Source of the DNA: Aurelia coerulea
Lineage: Eukaryota > Cnidaria > Scyphozoa > Semaeostomeae > Ulmaridae
Direction: 5' to 3'
DNA length: 64,000 nucleotides
Assembly: GCA_039566865.1 (NCBI GenBank)
Contig: CM076956.1
Coordinates: 13,961,511 to 14,025,510 of the forward strand
The translations under genes and the position numbers were made by a program. Below the pieces are notes generated by a model. The model saw only the letters and a program-made list of their open reading frames with translations. It was not told the DNA's origin and searched no databases. Positions 23,901 to 35,900 of the stretch are shown one piece after another (position 1 is the stretch's first letter; each line of letters begins with the position of its first letter).

Positions 23901-26900
23901 ACTTTTAATGTCCGGCGGGGTCGTTACTGGGGGGGGGGGGTGCACAGTGATCCAGATTAGAGAAATTATGGAATAAATAGGAAAAAACGATGTTTTGGAA
24001 AGTTGCAACTTTTAATATCCTCCATGAAAAGGGGGTGTCAAGGGTCAATACAAAGCAAAAATTTTCGAAATCGGACCACTTGTTCCGTCACAATGATTTT
24101 TCGAAGTTTGGGGAAATGACATGTTGTTGTTTATTATAGCACTTCCGGCATAATTTATTATTTTAGCTTAACTTTAAACTTTCATTGCTCCGCTCATGAT
24201 TGTCCGAGTTTTACAAACTTAGTTTCATTTGAAAGATGATCATCTACTTGTACATCACATGTAACTTGTTTTCAACAAAAGCACATTAAAGCATGGGTAA
24301 CCGGACACTCATTATGCTTAGTAGTTTTTGAGAATTTCGCGACTAAATAGTCACTCAATAGTAAAAACAAAAAATTCAAGTGATATCAAGTGTTAGCTAT
24401 AAACATGTAAAAATACTAAAAGGTCTTGGGAACATTTCTGCCCAAGGATTCGTTCCAGATCGTTTTGGTTTTTTTTTCAACAATTTTTTGAAAACTGTTA
24501 CCAAAAGTCCACATCTGCAAGCTAAGCTTAAAAGAATTACTGTGGAATCCTTCATTTTCACAATTTGTCCACATCTATAGAAGCAACCATTTGTACAAAC
24601 AGGGCAATTAATTCTTTTGAAGTAATGCAAAACAACAGTCTATTTTTTCCAAATAATTGCATGAACTTTCAAGCCTTGCTTCCTTATAGTTGAGCATTTA
24701 CCCCTCTGAGTAACTAACAATATATGCAATCTGCCACAACTCAAAATGTATGAAATTGTGTCAAAAACCAAGCATTCACTAATGAAACTAGTTTTATTTT
24801 GTTCATCGATACTACATAAAGATAATTACATCTCTGTCTTATTTTGGTATCTGTTGTGTGCACTTCGACATAATGACAGTGCTTTCTTAAGAAATTTTGC
24901 TTGGCCTTAGCTACAAAGAAGCTGATATGATCAGAATCGGAGTCTTTGGTGGAGTCTTTGCTTGTATTGAAATTTGCTTAACCCTGCAGCCAGGTACACT
25001 TCCAAGGTTTCTTCTTTTCCTTTCTCTTGTCTTCTAAACCGCTTTCAGACCAAACTGAAATATGGGCTTCATCAACATAAATCATTCAAAGCATGTTCCC
25101 ATATGTGAACAAGCATCGGATGGGTGGATGGGTGGATGGGTAAAGTGGAGGTAAAGATGCAGCTTCACATTATAGCAGTAATGCTTAAGTGTTTCAAGAT
25201 ACGAAAATGTATCATTTTAGACAAGTGTTCTATGTCTTTATTCATCTAAAAACCAATACATTCATTAAGCTGGCCATGGACAATGCTAAAAAATCCTTCC
25301 ATTCATAACTTGAACTCAACGGTTAAATTTGAAGCTTTTCGCTACACAACTAAAAGGAGTATTACTTGCACCGAACTAATGCAATTAACCTCTTTTAGTG
25401 TCAATCAAAGGCTTAAATGTCATAAAAATCATGCTTTCAAGTGTGGTCCTTTATGCAACGGACGCTAACAAATAAAATAGAATTTTACGGATTTGATACC
25501 TATTTTATGGAAACAATTGGTCATCGCTTCTTATTTTTAGATGGTTCCGAGTATGTGGAGAACATTGGTAAACAGAAAAGAGAGCCAGATATCGCACGCT
25601 AATTCTTTTTCTAACTCAGCTTGCAGATGTGGACTTTTGGTAACAGTTTTCAAAAAATTGTTGGAAAAAAACTAAAACGATCTGGAACGAATCCTTTGGC
25701 AGAAATGTTCCCAAGACCTTGTAGTATTTTTACATGTTTATAGCTAACACTTGATATCACTTGAAATTTTTGTTTTTACTATTGAGTAGCTATATCGTCA
25801 CGAAATTCTCAAAAACTACTAAGCATAATGAGTGTCCGGTTACCCATGCTTTAATGTGCTTTTGTTGAAAACAAGTTACATGTGATATACAAGTAGATGA
25901 TCATCTTTCAAATGAAACTAAGTTTATAAAAATCGGACAAGTGAAAGTTTAAAGTTAAGCTAAAATAATAAATTATGCCGGAAGTGCTATGATAAACAAC
26001 AACATGTCATTTCCCCAAACTTCGAAAAATCATTGTGACGGAACCAGTGGTCCGATTTCGAAAATTTTTGCTTTGTGTTGACCCCTGACACCCCCTTTTC
26101 ATGGTGGATATTACATGCCACAAGTTTTTCAAATTTCATTTTTTCCTATTTATTCCATCCTCTGGATCACTGTGGGGTGTAATATAGTCTTCAATTTCTT
26201 CTAACAGGCTCTGTTTTCCGTAGATGGTGCAAGGGATATAGACATACAAGACTTTAAAACCGAATTGGGGATATTGAAAAAGTTGAAAGCGCATCCACAT
26301 GTTGTCCGAATGCTTGGTTGCTGTACTATGAAAGGTTAGTATTTGTTTGTATGAGGAAAGCCCGCAAGGACAAAGTTTGTAGCACAACAGCACCAGTTGC
26401 TTTGATTGACACTGTAATTCAAAGCAATTAGCAGCGATCACAGACAAAGAAAATGCAATCCATCAGTTATTCAAAACAAACAAAGCCGCAAAGTTGACAT
26501 GAAAATAGTACGGGCAAGCTATCGCCTTGTTCACAAGATGGTTTTCAAGAGAAGTCTTGGTTTTATAGCGAAATAAGAAGGATAAATCTAAGATCTGCCT
26601 GGCGGAATTTGTTTATTTGATTCAGGAGCTAGCTGAGGAGCCGTTGTTTTGTTTGATCCCAAAGTATTTGAGAATTGCAACCGAGCAGATCTCTATTGCT
26701 TAACATATTCTCTAAAGGAATCATTCGGTACGACGGCGGGCCAGCTCGGCGCCGCAGGCACACAGCAGCAAGCCTAGTACCTCTATGCTATGAATAGTTA
26801 GCCAATTAAATGCTTGACATATCCTCTATGATATTACAATCTTGCTATCTAATTTCTTCCAGGTCCACAATGCATCATTCTGGAGTTCTTACATTTTGGC

Positions 26901-29900
26901 TCTTTACTTAACTTCCTTAGAAAATCGAGAGGCTACGATGGTTCTCCAGATCTCAATATGCATTCATCGTCACTCAGTTCTTTGCAACTGCTTGAATTTG
27001 CACAAATGATTGTTGATGGAATGTGTCATTTGGAGTCACAAAAGGTAGGTATCTTTTCTTTAATATATTCAAATATGAAATTTTACAATTTATTTTAAAT
27101 TCTACTATACCTACTTCTAATTACTATACGACACTACAGGTACGATACACATGGGGAGCGAAAAGACTATGACTACCCCAAGGCCAATATGTAAATACAC
27201 GAAACGTTAAACTGTATACAGTCACACTACGAACATTTATGAATTAAAGGAGACTTGATGATTGCTTAGTACATAGCTGAAGTCTCAATAGATCTTAATC
27301 AAACCGACCAGTTTCGTGGATGAAGCGTGAAGTTAATTCCCCGGGGGAGGGGGGCACTTCTATAATTTCCTATAGTATCATGCTCGTACAAAGGTTTAAC
27401 ATATGCACCCTAAACGCTGCCCTGTTTCAGCGAAATACATACCCTAATCGCGGAAAATTTTCTTCAGAACATACCCCCAGCATACCCTTTCTCGCGTCAA
27501 AATAGAGCTTCTCAATTTCAGGTACCCTAATCGCTGACAAGCCAGTTATCAAAATTGCTGATATTGCCGGTGTGATTTGAAGAGGAGTATCCTGGGTACC
27601 AGACTCTCTAAAATATGATTTTATAGATGCTACCACAGTGGCTTGGCCAAGGTAAATTAAGTGGGGGTATTGAAATGAGAGGGTCTGGCGGCGAAGCCCT
27701 CAGGAAATATTTTGGGCCACGCCCTTTACTTTCGCTTAGAATGCATCTCCTAATATCATGCTTGCCATTAGTGGCAAGAAAACCTTTGTAGTTTTGTGAC
27801 ATTTATCCTATACATTGAGCACGAGGAAAATTTTTGAAGATGCATCCTTTACTTTGGCATAGAATGCATCCCCTGGTTTCCTTTTTTGCCAGTGATAAAA
27901 TGGAAGCTTTGACATTTATCAGAAAATTCTTACCCAACCTATGCCAAGCCATTTTCTCTTCGGTTTTAAAGGAATCTCGAGAACCATCTTTCGAAAAAAG
28001 TGGTGGGGCAATGACCCCCATACCCATACCCCCCGTGGCCATGCCACTGTACTGCCATGCTGTTAATAATGTTAAAATGATGTTACAGATGCTATTTCAT
28101 AGAGCCTGGTACCCAGGGTAGAAGAGGAAGAAACTGCTACCGAATTCCTACCCCATCTTGTGCTGGTCTGCTTTTTCAAGTTCTTTGGCTCGTTACAAAT
28201 TCTATTTTAGAAATTTTGATTAGAATATCATTACACAGGAGTTTGAGTTTAAGAACTTATCAAATGTAAAATAAGACACCCTTTTTAAGATTATGGTAGA
28301 TTTGGCACCCCTAAACACGGGCCCGCGCGGGCCCGTGCCTACTTTGAAGAAAGGCACCCTTTCCCGCGTTTTTTTGTACGCGCATGATAACACATCAGGT
28401 ACCAAGTGGCCCCCTGGGGTTAATTCGAGTGCATTTCGGTTCAACTCGCTAGAACGGTCTTGATCACCATACAATAAAAGCTGCGTCAAAGAATGATTTA
28501 AAGATTGATGATTTGTACGAATGGTCGTCATAATTCAACAATTCCACGTATGCATCTTTTAATAATGGGCTGTGAACAAGCAGTACCAATTGATCTTTTT
28601 CCAAGAGAGCTTCACTGTTGATTCCATTTTTCTTTGAAATGTTCTTTTTGATTACTAAGTCCAGCTTTGTAATCTGAGAGCTCCAGGTCAGTCAGAAAGA
28701 AAGAAAATAAGAAAGAAAGTTAGTCAGAAAGTAAGGTAGTCACGCTCGTTGAAGCAATTGAGAAGGGCCCTGGTCAACATCGATGCTTTGCGGCCCTCGG
28801 CTATTATCAAGATAATGTACGATTCCGGCGCTTTGGCTAGCTAACGGTTAGTTGGCGAAGCGGTAGTCTTCTGCTCCATAAACGCACTCGACCCGAGTTC
28901 GAAACCTGGTCATTTCCTTTTTATTTTTTTTTCTTCAAGTCCCTGCTGGTTCTGCTAGTGCAATCTAGTATCAACATCATATTCGGAGGAAAGGAAATCG
29001 TTGATATCCTGTTTGAAAGAAACCGCACAGGTCAATTGAAAAAATAAAAAACTACGAATAAAATGTTACCCTGGTGGTTTCAGAGTTCATAAACCGTTGC
29101 AATTTGTTCGTTTGATTCTCCATTCCATTAAAAATTCTCACTGTATGCTCTGAATTACTGTAACCCTTCTCCATCCCTGTTACTGCGAGCAGCCATATTA
29201 GTTTCTGAACATCAGAAACTCAAGAACACAGGGTATCGAGGGTGAATTATGCGCGCAAAGCATCGATGTTGACCAGGGCCCTTTAACGTTTTACCTCGGC
29301 TCATTGACACTGAAATAACAAAAGCCCACAAAAAGCGCACACAAGACAGAAGTTTCCCGCAATCCGATAGCAACATTTGACGTCGGCTCATTTTATGTTA
29401 GACAGATGTGACATCATAGATGGATAAGTTACCATGATGTTTACCCTGGCACAACAACAAATTTACCCACAATTGGCACATTCTTGACTTCATTAGCAGC
29501 TTAATTATGTTAGAACAATCGTTTTCTAGAACGAACGCATCATTGACCACTTATTGATAGGACTCATTATGCAAATAAGTCAACTTTAAAAGATGATGTA
29601 ACAGGCGGCCTGCACAGTGGTTAGCACTCGCAGCATCACCGAAGGTAGAAGGACCCCCCTCCTACACAGCTACAGATGCAAATGTAAATTTACTACAGAT
29701 GCAAATGCAAATGTACTATCTAATTGCAATTCTGCTAAAAGTTGTAACTTGGACAAAAAATTGAAAAATCTTCTTAATGCAATTGCTAGAATTTTAAGTT
29801 TCATAAGATAACTGCCTCTTATCTAGGTCGTGCATCGAGACTTGGCATGCAGGAATGTATTGGTTGGAGTATCTGAAGGGAAATTTGTTTGCAAAATATC

Positions 29901-32900
29901 AGATTTGGGACTTGCAAGGAATATTACTGACCTACATGGAACATACAAGAGAGAGAAACAAGTAATGGAGTAAATTTTGTGCAAATTCTTAAATGACGGA
30001 TGATCTTATCCTTCGATTCCTATAAAGATGCATCACATTGTATTTCAAAACAGACCTTGAGAAAAATACTGGTCAATATCTAATAAACCAGACACTGTTT
30101 TGTTTCAAGTTTATCAGAAGATCAAATTTTGGTGCAGGTATAACTGATATTACTCCTGAAAGAGCGTTTTATTCTTTCTGACTTCATAATATTGTTATTT
30201 GATATTTGATTCTTTTAAGGAGGGTTGTCCTTCAGCAGGAGATGCTTTACATGGGGCCCTCCACTTAAAAAATTACTTAAAATGTAAAATTACCAAGAAA
30301 TAGATTAAATATAATACACAAACCATTGTGTTAAAAGCCTAATACAAAATTACAAAGTCTATGATAAAAGAAAGGAAACGCTAGTTTGTAAATAGACTGT
30401 TTAAAACTATTTAGGGAAGATGCCTGTTTGGTATCGGCAGGAAGGTCATTCCATATTTTTGCTCTTCGGTAAGAAAAATATTTTAATAATTTCAAACTGT
30501 GATTGTTAGATCTACGTTACAAAGTCATTTCTATTGTTTCCAGAATGACAAATGATACTTGCTGCTGGTTTAATGGTCAGTAAAATTACGATGTTATGAA
30601 GGATGAATTATCTAGATATAGAGTGTTATATTTCTTGGAATTAACAAATCATGCGCATGGTACAAATCCTTTATTTCTCACCAGCGGTTTTGTCCTGCGT
30701 AGAAAAATATTGCTCAAAATGTAACACAAACAAACAAACAAAATCGATCTTAAAAATTACGACCCATTGCAAGACCAATCTCAAAGATAGTTTTAAGAAA
30801 ATCTTTATTGCAGGCTAAACTTCCAATCAAGTGGATGGCATATGAATCTCTATTTCATGGAATTTCATCTGTCAAGAGTGACGTGTAAGTTGCAATTCTT
30901 GTCCTCTAAGTGTACATCCATTGAGTTGAAAAAATATAATGTTCCCCACATAGTCATCGATGCTCCTTGACAAGCAAGTCTCCTAAAGTTTTAACTATCT
31001 TCTGAAACATTAAGGCTGATTTCCAGTCAATGACATTTTCCGAGCGGGCGGAATTCTCGACAATAGAAAGGCATTATTCAACCTTAAAATTCTATTCACT
31101 TGCAAAGCAATATTTTCTGTTGTAAACAACATATGTCCGCCCACTCGGAAAATTTCGCTTACTGGAAACTGGCCTTCTGGCGGAATTCTGGAGCAGGGTA
31201 AAAGAATTTTTTTCGTGGGCACACCCCGTACAAATTTAAGTCAAGTACCCCCCCCCCGGGCTTTTGGCTAGCAGTTTGCAGATTAATTACAATGAGTCCC
31301 AGTTACCTTTTCTGAAAGCAAGACTGTCAAAACAATTCAATAGTGATAACTAAGTCTTATCAGATGTCTACTGTGAAAGGCCTGATGTTGTCTTGGGACA
31401 GAACAAAAGCTCTGCAATGCGTCATTCGAAAGGAATTTATTCTTCAAACAATAATGACCACACTCAAATTCAATCAGCTTCTTCTAATTGCTTCAAAATT
31501 TAACAATGCTCAAATGTCATGGTTAAATGAACGACAGTTTTGAAAGCCATTACGACGAAGGCGCTAATATTTCAATGTGGTCTAATCACACAAACAACAG
31601 GATATGACTGCTGCATCGCAATTGAAAATGTATAATCCGGAGCAGTGGAACAGTAGGAACCTTCGAATGTCAGTCCCTAGCACCTTAGCATGATCTCCCT
31701 TTCTCATTGGAAGCCCCCATTAAAATTCCCCTGTTCTCTCCTCTCGAGCTGACGATAATTTAGCTGGGAAAAGAGACCGATCTATGAAACTCTGCCCTTG
31801 CCCTTTCAAAAGAAAAAGTGGGAGTAAGAAAAAGATCCAGTGTGCTAATGGTCCGGCAATTGTGATATGTGTAAAGATCATTCCCTTGTACACAGAAAAC
31901 TGAAAGGGATTCCGCCAGACCTCTGATGTTACCGAATTCGCCCCTTACCCTGATTTGGGGGCGAATTTGAGAAAAAAAATCTCTATTGCACCCCGTACAG
32001 GGAAGACGAAGATATCTGGAAAGTTTCGCGAGGATCAGTGCAACGGTGCTCGAGTTTTACGCCACAAAAAATTCGCTTCACGTTTTAATAATATAGATAA
32101 TATAGATTTGTGGATTTGTGTGACTTAAGCTGGACCTTATCGCAGTCATCATAGCAGCATTCCCTTTATAAAATCATATGATGGAAATCACTGAACCTAT
32201 GTGAGAAGTTGCCAACAAAGCAAAGCCGAAAAGACCGCCTACTGAATAAAAGATCAGAGTTAATCTCCAAGTGCCGCCATGAGAACAAATATTATCTAAA
32301 TAATATTTGTTCTCATGATGGCACTTGGAGATTTACTCTGATCTTTTGTTCAGTAGGTGGGTCTTGTCGGCTTTACCGACAAAGCAAAGCCGACAAGACC
32401 CGCCTACTGAATAAAAGATGGGAGTTAATCTCCAAGTGCCGCCACGAGAACAAATATTATTCAAATAATTTCAAAAGTAACCCCACGTAAAAAAATTGTT
32501 ATAAGATTATCTCATCGCAATATTCAATGTATAAATGCACAAAAATTGAGCAGAGTTTTTCAGTTGTCTGATGATCGCCGTATTCTAAGTATAAGTATAA
32601 GTTTAAGTTTAAGTCGTTATCTTAGTCGTTATTCGTGAAACTCTGATTAACATCGCAGAGTGTATTTTTTTTTATTGTCTCAATCCTGTTATAATTCGCT
32701 CTGCCTACATGGCATTGAGCACTTTTTTAACCAGTAAAGACACATACAATATTTTGTGATATATTTTAGATTATGGTGTTTTTTCAGCTGTATTTCATTA
32801 ATTGAAAAATTGACATTAGGTTAGTTTAGTTTTCTATAATATTCTAATTTTGTAAGTTTTTCCAGTGGAGGACCCCACGAAAATTAACATTGCTGAGGGG

Positions 32901-35900
32901 CCACCCATCATAAAATTTAAAATTAAATTAAATCAGATATTTTCTTTCCATAAGAGTTGGAAGAAAAGATGTTATTATAGACTTGACAAAGTAGGTCTTC
33001 CATTCAGAATTCAACAACAAACTAAAGACCGGAGCTGTCTTTTCACAGATTACTAACAAATATATGCATAACGATGATTTTATCTAATGTCCGAAAGAAG
33101 CAACAAACTTATTTCGCAAACATTTTCTCTCTCTTAGATGGTCATTTGGAATTGTATTGTATGAAATTATAACAATTGGTAAGTCAACAGATTCCTTTCA
33201 ACCTCGATGAATTTTTAAATGCTTCTAATTTCAGTTGGTATCTCAAATGCTTTGATACTTTGAACGACTTTTCTTTCATAAATCATATTTCAAATTTATC
33301 GTAAATATCAAGCTGTAAATATCTAAGGAAAGATGTTTAAGTATGAAGATTTATAGTCCGAATTCCAAAAGCAATCTAATACATCACTACAGTAAGGTGG
33401 ATTATACTATGAGTCGTTGACCCAACCATAACCAAAAACCAGAAAAGTTGGATCTGGAACCAAGCTGGGATAGATTACAATTCTAAAGTAAATAATGAAT
33501 GGGATGAATGCTAATTATGCAATGCCCTAATGATTGCTGTTAGTAGATTACTTGTCATTGTGGATTAATTCGGTCAAAATGTGTGTAAAATACAAACAGT
33601 GTCATAGGATGGAATCGCTTCAATAAATTAACTTATTTTGCACTTCAAATGTTATATCACTTGTTCTTCTGGTAGGTGGTGTTCCGTATCCTGATTACAA
33701 AACTTCAGAAGTTTGCGACTTGATCGAAAATGGTCACAGAATGAAAAAGCCATCACATTGCTCCCATGAGCTGTAAGTATTTTCGTGTTATCCTAATCCT
33801 AATTTGAGACTTAAAAAGGCAGTTCCAGTTCAGTTCATTTCATCTTAAAATTCCACTACATGCAAATGCCATAATAAATTACCACGTAAATTACAATACA
33901 CTATCACAACAATTTACAATAAAGAAATACAAACTAACAAATTAACAATTTAATAAAGGATTTTCATGCAGGGAATTTCTTAAAGAAGGAGCTCTCTCAA
34001 TAGGTATACTAATCGAGGAGAGATGGCTGCAGGTTCTAGGACTGGCCCCTCATAGGGGTGGTGGTTCCACAACGCGAAAGCAGGCCCTCCTGAGGTGTAT
34101 GACATCTCAAAGGTCAAACGCTCCAGCGGTTTGAGCAATTTTTGGAGCTTCATTGATAGATAAATAAAGATTCCATTAAGTCGAAAATTTCAAATTTTAA
34201 GTATGGCTGCTAATATTGGCTGATTTTTTTAGGTTCTAGGACTGGCAGTTGGTGGCAAAGAAATGGAGCTTAAGTTGATGTCGTTGAAAAAATACGGACT
34301 TGTTTCAACACACGCTTTTTCTGAGATAGTTTTCAGTCTGAAGAAAGAGCCTGCATGTTCCCAATGAAATAGATCGTTAAAAAGTTGCAATTTAAGCTTC
34401 CCTGATTTTTAAAACTTTTATGCATTGCTATTGGTAACGCATGCGACAGACAGACACTGTACCGTTCTCAAAGAGGGTAGTATTGGCTGCTTTCTTCGAA
34501 GTTATATTTAAAAAATTCCATCTCCAAAAAGTTCTGTTCATAACTGAAGCTTGTACAGAAAGGAACTATCATGTAAGGAATGCCTCCCTTTTGGCCTAGA
34601 AGCTAAATTTGTTCATATATTTGGCCTTTTTGGATGTTTGCTGGCATGTCGCCAATGGTATATGATCATGTATTAATTTCTGCCTTTAAAATTAGATTCA
34701 GAGAAAGCAAAACTTCCAGAAAGTTCCCTAATACACTTTTTTTCATATAAGAATGCAGTTAATTTCGTTCAACCTTGATTTTCTTAAGAAAATGTCGCTT
34801 TGAGCCTGAATATATTCTTAGAGTATTCTTCTTTTTAAATCTGATTGATACGGTGTCAGGGAAACATAGTTAAAAGAAAAAATGAGATATATCAGTCAAG
34901 CATTTCTCTGTTACGAACATCGCAAAGAAGGCAACTGCTGAAAGTGAGACACAAATATGCGAGCTGAGAATGAGCACTATTCTTGTGATATTCTTAACAA
35001 TTGAATGATTCTAAGCCTGAATATTCTTGTAAATACTACTCTAAAATATACTATTCTTGTAAATACTACTCTATCTGCAAGCCCAGGATAGAAGAGCGTG
35101 GAGAAAATTCATAGCAGCCTACCTACAACGAGTAGACGGCACATGAGAAGAAGACTACTCTATAAACAATAGTGTAAATGCTAACACCCTAATTACCAGC
35201 AAATCTTAGTGGATAACTAGGCCCGCACGGCGCGGCTTCGCCGCGCCTCCGCGTTCCTTTTAGCTTCGCTGTAGTTCATCTAAGTGGCAGTACTTAAGTG
35301 GAGAATGTATCTTCGTTAGTTCATTCAATAAAGCAGTACTTAAGCGGAAATTCAAGGAAATGTATATAAGTGTATTTTGGAACTTGCTTCTTCGGTGGAA
35401 GTTTGGACGTGAAAGAGATGAATCTGCTGAAAAGTTAGTTGTCGTCGTTGTTGTGGGTGCCTTGGTTGTTTCAATTATTTCAGTGGAGTTAATCTAGTAG
35501 CGTTTGTTGGCTTAACCCTATCTCACCTGGGACTTTTGAAGCGGTCAAAACCTGGGGGGGGGGTGGATTCCACCCCCTCTCTTTCTTCACTGTTATAGTA
35601 GCTATAATTTTTAAAGTTGGTTAATAGATGGAATTTGATGCAAACAATTATAATCACGAGCTTTAATCAAATTATCTCGATTGTTCTTGTTGCTATGACA
35701 ATAAGAAGATATCAAGTTATGATTATCATGATTATTACCAGCATGATTGAAACAATGAAATGAGGCATTAAATTGATTTTTTGTTTCAAATTGAGTTGGA
35801 TATGATCAAGTACATGTGTAGGCATAATTTGGCATATATTTTAGATTAATATCTGCAACAATTAAAAAAATATATACAAAATTTTGTTGACTACACAGTA

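Larger units (their letters stand above)
27333..28425. mobile_element. TTAATT-flanked DNA element inside the LINE
   Basis: TTAATT lies at 27333-27338 and 28420-28425. The ends CCCCGGGGGAGGGGGGCACT and (inverse) CCCCAGGGGGCCACTTGG form an imperfect TIR. The duplication could equally be the 4-bp TTAA used by piggyBac/Kolobok elements. No transposase. Confidence 0.7.
27050..28690 (-). mobile_element. LINE 3' end (39.4-43.6 kb family) split by nested insertions
   Basis: 27050-27338 matches the 3'UTR and C-terminus of the LINE at 39390-43602 (TACAGGTACGATACA; FIHETGRF* on the minus strand). 28420-28600 continues it upstream (LLYGDQDRSSELNRNALELT). Removing 27339-28425 rejoins the frame as ELT-SRFIHETGRF. 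Confidence 0.75.

Noticed and set aside
28842..28926. Functional tRNA gene
   Set aside because: A- and B-box-like motifs present, but the acceptor and T stems do not pair properly; better read as tRNA-derived.
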